Shown: piece by piece, positions 1 through 10,300 of the stretch
Layout of the letters: each line of letters starts with the position of its first letter
Position numbering within the stretch: the first letter of the stretch is position 1
Source of the DNA: a virus
Reading direction: 5' to 3' (one strand)
IMG/VR virus record: IMGVR_UViG_3300025151_000019
Coordinates: 31,640-95,639 of that record
DNA: 64,000 nucleotides
Made by a program: the position numbers and the translations under genes
Notes under the pieces: model-generated
Seen by the model: only the letters and a program-made list of their open reading frames with translations
Databases searched by the model: none
Told to the model about the DNA's origin: nothing

Positions 1-8
1 CATTCAAT

Positions 9-293
9 ATGTCAATCAGTATTAGAACGAGGCAAGACGATAGAATACTCAATGATGATACAAGAGTAAGTCCTACAAGCGATTTTGGAACTAAAAGAAT
101 CCGTAGCCTTTATTTACTTGTTAGATATATCATTGAACAGAAGAGGCGAGGTTGGTTCAGGTCAGGCTCTATACTTTATGAAAATATTCATGTCATAACA
201 TTTGGCGATAGAACAGAAAGTAATGACAAGAAGAATAGAATTTTTGGATATAAAATAAATGTTGTTATGAAAAGATTTGCACAACCTGTGTAG
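9..293 (+). CDS. Small tail-completion-like protein (possibly 5' truncated)
   Basis: A 94-residue, basic, mostly soluble protein that I do not recognise by sequence. The reading frame is open to the left edge of the window, so the true start may lie upstream; the ATG used is the first one visible. It ends 29 bp before the probable tail tube gene. In siphovirus gene order the gene just before the tail tube usually encodes a tail terminator or head-tail completion protein, and that is the only reason for the call. Confidence 0.55.
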   Translation: MSISIRTRQDDRILNDDTRVSPTSDFGTKRIRSLYLLVRYIIEQKRRGWFRSGSILYENIHVITFGDRTESNDKKNRIFGYKINVVMKRFAQPV

Positions 294-321
294 ACAAAAA
301 GTAAGTAAAAGGTGAACAAAA

Positions 322-2562
322 ATGGTATCAAATGAAGTATGGATGGGTTCAGGACAAAGCGTTACGATGATTCCCGAAAGTGAATTATTCTTAGGCTATA
401 TGCCCTTCGGCCCAACCTTAGGAAGAACAGGAACGAACAGAAGTCATTTAATCAAGTATTCTCTTGGTTATGCTTTAGATGGAACAGGAGTAACTATCGG
501 AACAACAAAAAAGTTTTCCGATTATTATGAATTAGTTCCTGATTTGTATATCGGTTGCACCGCTAAATTTTATTACACTACTGATTCATCAGCCGCAACT
601 CTTAGATTTACAGCAAGAGTGGCCGCTAATGATGCAGATGCTATTTATTTTTCAGGTAATATTGATGATTTTAAATCATTGTATAATAAAGACACACCTA
701 CTGCAACAAACCCAAGAGGTTATATTGTGTTAGAAGCAAATGGGGCAGTTGTGCCTGCACCTCATTCATATGAATTAATTGATAGTGCAGTAACCAGCAC
801 AAATGCTGGCGACTCTACTATTGGTTCTGTTTTAGGTAATGGGCAAAAGTTTGTTATTGGTGATATTATTAGAAATTCATCGGGGACCGAAGTAGGTAGA
901 GTTATTACTACTTCTACTGACGGAAGTTTAACGGCTACTATTACTGACCCTACATCCTCTTCAACACATTTACATCTTATTACTTCTTCAATCGGGACTG
1001 TAAGTGGAACTCCCTCTCTTGCTTCAACAAGCATTAGCACAATTACTACTTCAGTTAATTTAACTGGAACTCTTACTGCTGGTGATTGGATTAGTATTCA
1101 TTCATCAGCGACGGTATCTTCGTCTACTCAGGCGGGTAGAGTTATTTCTACTACTTCTACTACTGTTAAAGTGGGCCTAATTGCTGCATCTGATAATCCT
1201 GCTAATGGGGAACATATTTTCTTGGGTAAAAGAATTACAGATGGTAATGGGCATACGACAGTTTATAGAGTGTCCCCAAGAACACTTTCTAATCATTGGC
1301 TTGGTTTAACTAATTCTATTACTTACCCTACAACAGATATTGAGATGAAGCAAATGAATTTGTCTTTGGGTGGAACGAGAAACTTTAGTTATCAATATAA
1401 GGGTATGGAAACTTCGGGTCAAGCATCACTTGATATTAATTTAAATCACGGTGCTTGGTTGCTTTATGCATTCGGAAGTTTGTCAAGTGTTTCTGCTACT
1501 AAAACGGCAGATAGAACCCACACTAACAATTTCCAAATTGATTCTGCTGATACCGCTTCAAACCATTTACTTTATGCAGGTGTTAATACTGATGCTGATG
1601 ATAGAGCATCTTCAGGACATACAACTCTTAATGGAAAATTCCACAGAACTTTAAAAGGTTCTACTGCTCTGTGTCCTCCGCTATTACCAAACACCAGCGC
1701 ATTTTTAGTTACTGCCCCAACAACTAATGTCTCAAGTGGGGCATTACAGGATGGTATTACATATACTTTGGCTGAGAGCAACGATGCTAAACTCCCCTCG
1801 TTTGCTATGGAGTTATTGGTTCAAAAGCCATCTGTTTTGGATGGAACTTCTCAATCATTAATGGTTGATAGAAACACATACAACGAAAGCGTGTATGCTC
1901 AAATCTATCCTCGCTTGGTTGTTTCTGATATGTCCTTGAGTGCAAATGAAAATGAAGAACTTAAGGCTTCTATTAATCTTAACAGTAAGACTGTCTTTGA
2001 AGCACCCGATGGTTATGTTGGAAAGTGTTATGATTCTACAAATAACGACACTACGGAGTTTAAGAATTTGCTTAACTTTGGACAACAGACTGGCGTTAAT
2101 ACACAAATTGAACAAAGTTTCTTAGACCCATTCTTTTTCAGCAACGGTAGCATTTCATTATTTGGACAGGAATTCCTCAAGGTTTCCTCCTTTTCTCTCA
2201 ACATCCAAAATGGTGTTGCTGACAAAAGATATGTTGGACAATACAACAACCGTATTAAAGACTATGTTACGGGTCAAAGAACCTATGAAGTAACTATTAC
2301 CGCATTAGTTACCGATAGAAGAATCTTTGATGAACTTAGAAAACTCTCCCCGAATCGTGTTGCATTGGGTGATGCACTAATTGATTTAGAATTTACTAAA
2401 GAAAATGGTGAAAGCATTACTCTAAACTTTGACGACTACATGATTTCTACAACAAACTGGCCTTTGCAAGATGATAGAGGTCCAGTATTAGTAGACTTTA
2501 CAATCATGCCGTTAAGAGTCAATAGCGTTAGCACTACGACTCATTGGGTTATGCAATCTTAA
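322..2562 (+). CDS. Probable major tail (tube) protein, enlarged
   Basis: A 746-residue protein rich in Ser, Thr, Gly and beta-branched residues, with no signal peptide or membrane segment. The ATG follows a good GGTGA ribosome binding site. It lies directly upstream of the frameshifting G/GT chaperone and tape measure genes, the position of the tail tube protein in long-tailed viruses. At 746 residues it is much longer than usual tube proteins (about 150-350). The Thr/Ser-rich stretch around residues 150-330 looks like inserted beta-sandwich or decoration domains. The function rests on gene order; a baseplate or other structural role is possible. Confidence 0.55.
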   Translation: MVSNEVWMGSGQSVTMIPESELFLGYMPFGPTLGRTGTNRSHLIKYSLGYALDGTGVTIGTTKKFSDYYELVPDLYIGCTAKFYYTTDSSAATLRFTARVAANDADAIYFSGNIDDFKSLYNKDTPTATNPRGYIVLEANGAVVPAPHSYELIDSAVTSTNAGDSTIGSVLGNGQKFVIGDIIRNSSGTEVGRVITTSTDGSLTATITDPTSSSTHLHLITSSIGTVSGTPSLASTSISTITTSVNLTGTLTAGDWISIHSSATVSSSTQAGRVISTTSTTVKVGLIAASDNPANGEHIFLGKRITDGNGHTTVYRVSPRTLSNHWLGLTNSITYPTTDIEMKQMNLSLGGTRNFSYQYKGMETSGQASLDINLNHGAWLLYAFGSLSSVSATKTADRTHTNNFQIDSADTASNHLLYAGVNTDADDRASSGHTTLNGKFHRTLKGSTALCPPLLPNTSAFLVTAPTTNVSSGALQDGITYTLAESNDAKLPSFAMELLVQKPSVLDGTSQSLMVDRNTYNESVYAQIYPRLVVSDMSLSANENEELKASINLNSKTVFEAPDGYVGKCYDSTNNDTTEFKNLLNFGQQTGVNTQIEQSFLDPFFFSNGSISLFGQEFLKVSSFSLNIQNGVADKRYVGQYNNRIKDYVTGQRTYEVTITALVTDRRIFDELRKLSPNRVALGDALIDLEFTKENGESITLNFDDYMISTTNWPLQDDRGPVLVDFTIMPLRVNSVSTTTHWVMQS

Positions 2563-2595
2563 GGGGATGAAATATTATGAAAAAAGGTGAATATT

Positions 2596-2964
2596 ATGGA
2601 ACAAAAAAAGGTTTTGAGCGATAAAAGTAAATTGTTGGTAGGGAACGAATCTGAATTACATTATGTTAGAATTGACCCTGTTGAAGAAGAATACATTAAA
2701 GTATGGATTAAAGAGCCAACATATCTACAATTAGAAAAAGCACAGATGAAATTATTTAACATGAATATGGGTAAGCAAGAAGTTAATCTTGATATGAACG
2801 AAGTTTATAGATATTTATGGGATGCTTTTGTCCACAAAACCGAACCTCACCTAACCGCATTAGATTTAGTTCGTCTTAAGCCATATGTAGGAAAACAAAT
2901 TAGAGATATTCTTCCAGACCCCTTCGCAATCTTGGAGGGTGATGCTGATTTAAAAGAGCAATAA
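2596..2964 (+). CDS. Tail assembly chaperone, short form (G-like)
   Basis: A 122-residue protein predicted to act, like lambda gpG, as a chaperone that coats the tape measure protein during tail assembly. I chose the ATG at 2596 because an AGGTGA ribosome binding site lies 5 bases upstream; a GTG at 2587 overlaps that site. The frame ends in TAA just after a TTTAAAA heptamer, where a fraction of ribosomes should slip into the -1 frame. It sits between the probable tube gene and the tape measure gene, where this gene belongs in siphoviruses. I see no sequence similarity to lambda G; the call rests on position, size and the frameshift architecture. Confidence 0.75.
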   Translation: MEQKKVLSDKSKLLVGNESELHYVRIDPVEEEYIKVWIKEPTYLQLEKAQMKLFNMNMGKQEVNLDMNEVYRYLWDAFVHKTEPHLTALDLVRLKPYVGKQIRDILPDPFAILEGDADLKEQ

Positions 2965-3170
2965 GGAGTGCTATTAGAACAGGAAAAGTAGACAATCCTA
3001 AAGTAGCATCCCGACTTACTCTTTATACATTAGCAAAACATCTCAATATGAGTCCAAAAGAAGTATTTGATTTACCTATAAGTTTAGTTCAAGAATTACT
3101 ATTAGTGCATCAAGAAATAGAATCATTTAAAGCAGATAAAATACAAGAAAGTTTGAAAAAGGTGAATTAA
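2596..3170 (+). CDS. Tail assembly chaperone, frameshifted long form (GT-like)
   Basis: The long product made when ribosomes slip back one base at 2949-2955. The zero frame is read to the lysine codon ending at 2955. Reading then continues in the -1 frame from 2955 (Arg-Ala-Ile-Arg-...) to TAA at 3168-3170, adding about 71 residues for a total near 191. The extension has no good start of its own: it is open before the G stop, is helical and polar, and ends 1 base before the tape measure ATG. This is the standard layout of a GT protein whose T part contacts the tape measure. Confidence 0.75.
2949..2955 (+). promoter_or_regulatory. -1 programmed ribosomal frameshift site T_TTA_AAA
   Basis: The heptamer TTTAAAA fits the X_XXY_YYZ rule in the zero frame of the upstream gene (…GAT TTA AAA GAG…). 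The zero-frame stop follows two codons later at 2962, and the -1 frame stays open to 3170. Position just before the stop of a G-like gene and upstream of the tape measure matches known tail chaperone frameshifts. I did not identify a clear downstream stimulatory hairpin or pseudoknot by eye. Confidence 0.75.
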
Positions 3171-3171
3171 T

Positions 3172-5253
3172 ATGGCAAGCCAAGCCGAAAGAGATGCTGA
3201 AGTTCTAAAAGACACCTTTAATAATTTAACAGAATCTATTAGAAAAAGTGCCGCAGAAAGCGGTAAATTAAAGCAGACCTTCTTAGATTTATCTTCTACT
3301 GCAAATGCTTCTGGTCAAGCATGGACTGTCGTTTCTCGTCTTACTTCAGGAACAGGTTTTTGGAAAATTCAGAACAGGATTCGTGCATTTTCTAACTTCT
3401 TTCAATTTCAAGAGAAGAGATTAAATGAACAAGTAGAGAGAGAAACAAAACAAATTCAATTAATTAAAGACCAAATTATTGAAAGAGAAAGACTAGCAAA
3501 GGCTCAAGAAACACTTAATAAAATTCAAGCGGGAAGTGCTACATCTGCTGAAAGGCAGGCTTTCTTTATGTCTGACCAATTTAGATACTTGGAAGGTATT
3601 TTTGGTAGAACACAAGCAATTGAAAAAATGTCTACTAAAATTGAAACTGCTCAAAGTAATCTAATAAGAAATGCAGGTATTAGAAGAGAGATTAGAGGAG
3701 AAGCCATGAGGCGAGATTTTGAAAGTGAACTTAGTGCATCTGAAAAATTCTTTAATCCAAGAGGCGGAGTTCTTAGGACTTTAACTGAAGTGGCTGGAGG
3801 AAAATTTGGTTTTAATCCAGGAGGTTTATTTGCAGGTGGGGGTTCAAGAAAAATTGCTAATATATTCCGTAGTGGTGGAAAACTTGCTTTTGGTAAATTT
3901 GGACAACAAGCACCAATAGATGCTATGGACCCAAATAGTAGAACATCAATGTTTAGAAAATTAACAAAAGAGCAAGAAGGATTGTTTGCAGAATTGTATG
4001 ATACTCATGCTAATTTTAGACAACTTCAAGAAGATACTAAGGTAGCAGTAAAAGAAGAGAAAGAAGCAAATGAAGAATATATTAGAATAAGAGAAGAATT
4101 TAATGCTGCAACTGATGAAGCGGATAAAGTTATTTTAAGAGAAAAACTAAAAGAAGCAGCACAAATAAAAGATGAAGCAGAAGAAAGAGCAAAATTACTT
4201 GGTGAGGAAAAGAAAGAAACTCTTGAAAAACGAAATAAACAAAAAGTTGAACTTCAATCTCAGGGTGTTAAAACAGTTTTATCAGGTGATGAAGCAGAAA
4301 TTAAAGATGTAAATAAAAAACAATTAACGCTAATGGAACATATTGAGAAAACTAAATTTTTCCAAAAGGCAAAAGAACGCTATGAAGCAATAAAGGGTAT
4401 TAATTTTAGAGGTATTTTTTCTTCACTAATGACATTTTTAAGAGCCGCCATTATTTATGGTGGTTTAATTATAGGCTTACTAATGCTTCTTAAGACATTA
4501 GGAGTTATTGATTTAGTAGTTGAATACTTTAGTCAATTTGCAAGATTCGCTATATCTATCTATGAAGCAATTGTAGAAGCATTTTCAAAACTTATTGTGT
4601 TTGGTGCCGCCTTATTTACTTTCTTTACTGTTCTATTAACAGGTAATAGGACTGAATCATTCAAAGCATTAGGTGATTTGATATTTACATTTGCAGACTT
4701 TTTGTTAAATGGTATTGGTGGTGTTCTTACTTCTTTAATTGGTGGTGTGTTTAAATTTGTATTGGGTGGTCTTTTTGTTTCTCTTGGTAATATGGTTACC
4801 AGAGGAACTCGTGATGCTGTTCAAGAAGGTCTTGATAAATTAATTGATGCTATTTTAAATGTTCCATTATTAGGTTCTTTTATGAAATCAGGTGGTGCAA
4901 AGGTAGGTGCTACAATTGGATTTGCAGTAGGAGGTCCTGTCGGTGCTATTATTGGTGCAGTAGCAGGATATGGTTTAGGTGCTGGTGTTGATATGATAGC
5001 AGGTGCTAAAGCGATGGGAGGACCAATTAATAAATCAGGAACATACCTTGTAGGTGAACAAGGACCAGAATTAGTTTCATTGGCCGCAGGTCAATATGTT
5101 ACTCCTAATCATCAATTGGGAGGAACAGTTAATATTCACATTAATGGTAGAGTTGGTGCAAGTGAAACTGAACTCCGAGATATTGGAAATAGACTTGGAG
5201 ATATAATTAATAATAGAGGAAATCGTGTAGGAAATACAAGAATGTTTAGGTGA
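3172..5253 (+). CDS. Tape measure protein
   Basis: A 693-residue protein whose length sets tail length and which is likely ejected with the DNA. The N-terminal 370 residues or so are charged and predicted coiled coil (many Glu/Lys/Arg heptads). Strongly hydrophobic segments follow at about residues 420-550 and a Gly/Ala-rich segment at about 575-615. Near the C-terminus are a G-G-P-I followed by Y-L-V-G-E-x-G-P-E-L and a later T-P-N motif, a signature seen in many phage tape measure proteins. The start has an AGGTGA site, and the gene follows the frameshifted chaperone with almost no gap. Confidence 0.92.
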   Translation: MASQAERDAEVLKDTFNNLTESIRKSAAESGKLKQTFLDLSSTANASGQAWTVVSRLTSGTGFWKIQNRIRAFSNFFQFQEKRLNEQVERETKQIQLIKDQIIERERLAKAQETLNKIQAGSATSAERQAFFMSDQFRYLEGIFGRTQAIEKMSTKIETAQSNLIRNAGIRREIRGEAMRRDFESELSASEKFFNPRGGVLRTLTEVAGGKFGFNPGGLFAGGGSRKIANIFRSGGKLAFGKFGQQAPIDAMDPNSRTSMFRKLTKEQEGLFAELYDTHANFRQLQEDTKVAVKEEKEANEEYIRIREEFNAATDEADKVILREKLKEAAQIKDEAEERAKLLGEEKKETLEKRNKQKVELQSQGVKTVLSGDEAEIKDVNKKQLTLMEHIEKTKFFQKAKERYEAIKGINFRGIFSSLMTFLRAAIIYGGLIIGLLMLLKTLGVIDLVVEYFSQFARFAISIYEAIVEAFSKLIVFGAALFTFFTVLLTGNRTESFKALGDLIFTFADFLLNGIGGVLTSLIGGVFKFVLGGLFVSLGNMVTRGTRDAVQEGLDKLIDAILNVPLLGSFMKSGGAKVGATIGFAVGGPVGAIIGAVAGYGLGAGVDMIAGAKAMGGPINKSGTYLVGEQGPELVSLAAGQYVTPNHQLGGTVNIHINGRVGASETELRDIGNRLGDIINNRGNRVGNTRMFR

Positions 5254-5257
5254 TTAA

Positions 5258-6013
5258 ATGACAATTTATAATACAAATTATGTTACAGATGCTATGTCAA
5301 ATGATGATAGTAGCAAGCCATTACATCATGTTTTTCTTAATCTAAAAGCAAGACACCCAGACCATACAAGTAATAATTTTGAAACAAACCGTATTGGTTT
5401 AAAATGTGAAACTATTGGTATTTCAACAGGAAGAACTATTCCTTCTGTTCCAATTCCAGGTATGGGTGTTATTACAGGTGAGTCGCAAACTATTGCTATG
5501 GATTTAGGAATGGCGAGTAAAACAATCAATATGTCAGGAATTATTACTAATCAAGTTATTAATAAAGTATTTGACGATGTAGAAGATGGAGAAGAAGAAA
5601 GTCCAACAGTTGAAATGACAGCATTTGAAGTGGCTCAATTATTACATTCATTTGTTGATTCTTCAGGATTTCAAAAACATCAAACTTTAAACGAATTAAT
5701 TATTTTAATTCCAAGTAGAGTAGACCATAAATATGAATATTATTCTTATTTACCAGAAAAAGACGACCCTACTAATTTATCACCTGTTGAACATCTACCT
5801 TTAATTCCATTTACATACAAAGTTAGAAATCAGGATAACAAAGGAACAATATTTAATGCAATTCCAGGCCATCAAAATTTTCCTAGCCCAATTCAAGATA
5901 CAGAAGAGATTACAGGACTCAGGGGATTCATTAGAAGTTTTAGCACAACACTAACTGCTGGACAACCTTTCGTGCAATTTAACTTAGATTTTGAAGTAGC
6001 ATTAGTTATTTGA
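5258..6013 (+). CDS. Putative distal tail protein
   Basis: A 251-residue soluble protein without a motif I recognise. It starts 4 bases after the tape measure stop behind a GGTGATTAA ribosome binding site. In siphoviruses the gene after the tape measure commonly encodes the distal tail (Dit-like) protein that starts baseplate assembly, and the size is right. The assignment is positional only. Confidence 0.5.
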   Translation: MTIYNTNYVTDAMSNDDSSKPLHHVFLNLKARHPDHTSNNFETNRIGLKCETIGISTGRTIPSVPIPGMGVITGESQTIAMDLGMASKTINMSGIITNQVINKVFDDVEDGEEESPTVEMTAFEVAQLLHSFVDSSGFQKHQTLNELIILIPSRVDHKYEYYSYLPEKDDPTNLSPVEHLPLIPFTYKVRNQDNKGTIFNAIPGHQNFPSPIQDTEEITGLRGFIRSFSTTLTAGQPFVQFNLDFEVALVI

Positions 6014-6022
6014 GGGGTTACA

Positions 6023-7324
6023 ATGACATTTAGCGTTTATAACAAGGACAACAAATGTTTAGTTTTTCCTACAATGTGTGATGCACATATTTTAATTGAT
6101 TATTCAAAACATAATGGGGAAGTTAATACGGGTCTTTGGGCAACCGAAGGTTCATTTACTTGTCAGTTTGTAATTAAGCCATATGATGTAAATGGTTATG
6201 GTGATAATACTGCTGAGACTCAAGTTAATCTAACAGATAATGGTGGTGCTGGTAATAACTCAAATCGCAAAACTATGCCAGCAGTAGCAGATAGTGTTTC
6301 AGCACTTGCAGATAATCAAGACCAAAGATATTTACCTAATAACCAAAGGTATGACCACGCTATGTGTTTATTCCATAATACAAACTTAAAAGTTTCTTTA
6401 GTAAATACAACTACTTATAACCAAAATAATCCTGCTGAATATAAAATTCAATTTAAACTAACTGTAAATGGAACAGAAACTACTCTTGAATCACCTACTG
6501 TATTTACAAGTCGTAAGCATCATTATCATGATATGTCAAGTGTTGTTACAAATAATTCTGAACAGGGTTCAGCAATTACATTATGGAATAACTATCACTT
6601 ACAATTTTTATACAAGGGTTTTAAAATCATTGGAAGAGAAGCAGGACAAAAGAAATTTTATCATAGTGGTGGGGGATATTATGAAGGATATACATTAAAA
6701 GTAACACCTGCTTCAACACCTACTTCTGCATATGACAGTTCAACAAGAGTAGTTAGTCTTACATTTAATGACCCTATACCCACAGATGCACCTACACCTC
6801 AAAATGCTATTCCTGTTGGTTGTGAAATATTTAATGATAGGGGAGAGTCATTGGGAACAGTTGCTACTCATGTTCCTAAAGCGGGAGTTATTACACATCA
6901 TTCTATTGTTATGAATGCATTACCCGCAGGTTCTACTGCACCAACATTAACAAACGGTTCTAAAGTTTATGTCCCTGTTCATCGTGAACCTATGTATATT
7001 CAAACATCAGCCCATGTTGCAGTAGGATATGAAGAGGCTACAAGACGAATGAGTATTTTTTATAACGGTGTTGAGATTGCATCTGGAACTCACGGTGCAA
7101 CAACAGGAAAGTTTTCATTGGATGAGAGTGATATTTATATTGGAAAGAATGCATCGTTAAGTTATCCCAATGATAGAAAAACACAATACATGGGAGAAAT
7201 GAATTATATTGTATTTACAGATGAATACACAAATACATTTACATCTTTATTTAATCCAATTGCACCAAAAGAATCAATTAAACTATACTATGATTTTAAT
7301 GAAGGGAGGAAATTAAATGGGTAG
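6023..7324 (+). CDS. Tail protein with LamG/concanavalin-like C-terminus
   Basis: A 433-residue beta-rich protein. The stretch near residues 350-420 (a Y-I-G-K-N element, then M-G-E-M-N-Y-I-V-F, then Y-Y-D-F-N-E-G) has the periodicity of LamG/concanavalin A-like jelly rolls, which bind sugars. An N-terminal stretch (about residues 25-60, 'G-L-W-A-T-E-G-S-F-T') could be the first strand pair of the same fold. It overlaps the next gene by 8 bases. A role as a carbohydrate-binding baseplate or tail-tip component is likely but inferred. Confidence 0.55.
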   Translation: MTFSVYNKDNKCLVFPTMCDAHILIDYSKHNGEVNTGLWATEGSFTCQFVIKPYDVNGYGDNTAETQVNLTDNGGAGNNSNRKTMPAVADSVSALADNQDQRYLPNNQRYDHAMCLFHNTNLKVSLVNTTTYNQNNPAEYKIQFKLTVNGTETTLESPTVFTSRKHHYHDMSSVVTNNSEQGSAITLWNNYHLQFLYKGFKIIGREAGQKKFYHSGGGYYEGYTLKVTPASTPTSAYDSSTRVVSLTFNDPIPTDAPTPQNAIPVGCEIFNDRGESLGTVATHVPKAGVITHHSIVMNALPAGSTAPTLTNGSKVYVPVHREPMYIQTSAHVAVGYEEATRRMSIFYNGVEIASGTHGATTGKFSLDESDIYIGKNASLSYPNDRKTQYMGEMNYIVFTDEYTNTFTSLFNPIAPKESIKLYYDFNEGRKLNG

Positions 7325-10300
7325 AGCAGTAACAAATGTTAATATTTCTCAAATTATTGCATTAAATAAAGGAGTTCCTTTACTTAGTCCTATTGCTTGG
7401 CCTTACATTTCTCCTAATTATACAGAATTAATTTATAATGATAGTAGCACTATTAAGAGTGCATTTACTAATGTTAGTCTTAATCCCAGAATTATTACTG
7501 TTGGTAGCACAGAAATTCTTACCGCAGGAGTAAAAAGTATTAATTGTTATGAAATTCATAACGCACCTACCGCTACTGTAAATAGTGATTCAGTTTTTGA
7601 AATTTCTAACATTGATGCGTTTAATGCTGATGGAGAAGTTGATACAATTTTAAACAGACTTTATCCCTATGACACAAATATTGAAAGTTATCTTACTGTT
7701 TCTGCATCATCAAGTGGTAATAGAATTAATTTGGAAGGGCAAGGTGCTTTATCTAATTTAATTTCTTCAGGCTCTCTTGACACTACTTATGATTACTTTG
7801 TTTTAATTCATGCCGATGATGCAAAAAATCACCACCTTGCTAAAATTACAGAACTGCATACCTATGAAACTTTTGGAGATGGTTTTGATTTTGCCCCTGC
7901 GTTTGTAGGTGATATTCCAAAAGATACAAAAATTAGTATTTACAAAGGTCCTGCTGCAAGTGATACACATATTGTAGCAGTAGGTTATGGATTGTTAGGA
8001 GATGCCGACGATTCTGATGGAAGACACGATACATATGTTGAAGTTAGCAGACCTACCTTTTATTTTTACGAAGATAGATGTGATAAGGATAAACTTTCAG
8101 CAAACACTAAATATAGAATAATTAAAAATATGGCCTATGAAATTAGTTCTACTTTAAAATTAGATTTTGGTTTAAAATATACTGCTTCGCAATCTGATGT
8201 AGGGGCAACACCAGGAATTTCTGCTCATGGAACTACTGTTCACTTTTTAACCACTTCAGACTATGGAGGATATATTATAGATAAAACGGGATATTCTCAA
8301 TATGGTGAATTGGTAGATAGTTTAGCAGAAGCAGATAGAACAATTTCTGTTCTTGCTGACTCATCATACTCTAATGCTATTTCTAATAGAACTCCCGTTA
8401 GTAATTGGACTACCAATACATACAATAAAACAACTGCAATTCAATTAGGAAAATGGAGTGATTCATTTATTAATTCAATGAGAGATACCCATAACACATC
8501 AACAGGTGTTAGTTCTAATACATATGATTCACCAGTTAAAAGAATTGTAACTTATGAAAATTCTGATTTAAAAAATTATCATCTACCTCATATTCAGTAT
8601 ATTGATTTATTTGATTCTGTTGCCTCCATTGGTAATTTTATGGAAATGAAATTTCCAGATGCTAACAAAATTCTAAATTTTAAATTGAAAAATTTTGATA
8701 ATGTTCTTGTGAAGAAAGAAATTAATTCTGAAGATTATAGCGGTGCTATGAATGTCCAATTGCCTGGAGTTGTTTCTTCAAGCACTACGGGCTGGTCATT
8801 AACTTTTACACAACTAAATGTTGGACAAGACTTTAGAGATATTTGGGGTAGTTCACTTGTAACTACAGAAAATACAAATAAACTTAGAGTAGGAGATTTT
8901 ATTTTTGCGGGAGATTTTACAAGTGCGCCCACTATTGGTGTTAATGGTTATGAACAAATTTTTGCTATTACACATTATAGAAATATAAGAACCGACTATA
9001 CATGGACAGCCACTTCTTCAAATTGGAGTTTGGATGCTATTGAGGATGGTAATGCATTTGTATATCCGTTTATGAACAAGGAAGGAGTAATTGTCGCAGG
9101 ATTTGATATTGATACGGAATATGATGGTGCTAATATTAAAAGAAACGGTAATACAGTTTCTGGAGTTGATAACTTTATTGCAAATACAGAAGTTTTGGTT
9201 CGTGATAAAGAACTTACAGGTTTTACTTTTGATTTAAATTACGGAGATAAGAATTTAAATTATGTAAAACCAAAGACTACCACTTATGATGGGTATCAAA
9301 TAAGAACGAGAATCCGAGGAACCGCTTCAAGAAATACCGTTCCTAATATTCCTGAACTTTATAGTTATATTAACGGGGATATTCTACATTTAGATAAAGT
9401 ATTTGATGGCTACATTGAGTCAATTAAGAGCAATATTCAGGGTGGTATAGTTAGTTATGATATTTCAGGTAGAGATTATACCAACCGTTTGTTAGATTCG
9501 GTGGTCAATAAAAACTTTACACACACTAAAGACTACATTTTTACAACCGTTTCCCCTGAAGCAGACATGAATACTCAGTCGGGAACGGTATATATTCAGG
9601 ACTTTGATATGGGTTCTACTACTATTGTTGTTTCTTCTAATAGCACCTCTACCACACCAACCCTTGAATTTGGAGTAGGAGATGTTATTTATTGCACACT
9701 TAAAGCGCAGACTAAACTATTGGGTATTGTAAGTGCTACTGCTATTAAAACAGGTGGTAGTGGAGGTTTTACATTAGGAACATATTGGAATGGAAGCGCA
9801 CATGTAGCATTTACTTCAAATGCAAAGGCTATTGAAATTACACTAACTGAACCTACCCTTTATTCATCTTACAATAAAGATTATGGTGCTGTTAATCTCA
9901 AGTATTCTAAAAAGGCTACATCATTAGGAAAAGCATTATCAGCAAACACGAGTGATTCTATATTTCCTACAACTTTAACTGGGTGTTCTAATAAAGGTAT
10001 TATTTATAGAAGTGGAGAAAAAATTAGTATTACAACAGGAGCATATGATTCTGATTTAGTAGAAGCATCAGCAAATGAAAGTAAATTTTCAATTGGTTAT
10101 CCTATTTCAAATATTTCTGGAAGTAAATCTAATACTAATTTTGCAGATTACAGATTTAGTATTTCTTCTGATAAGGCTGAAACTAATATTACACAAAATG
10201 ATACCATAAGTAGTTCTACTGAATTTGCTGTTGTTGGAAGACAAGTATCAGAAAATGAATCAATTTTAAGTCTTGCACCTATTTTTCCAGTAGTATTAGC

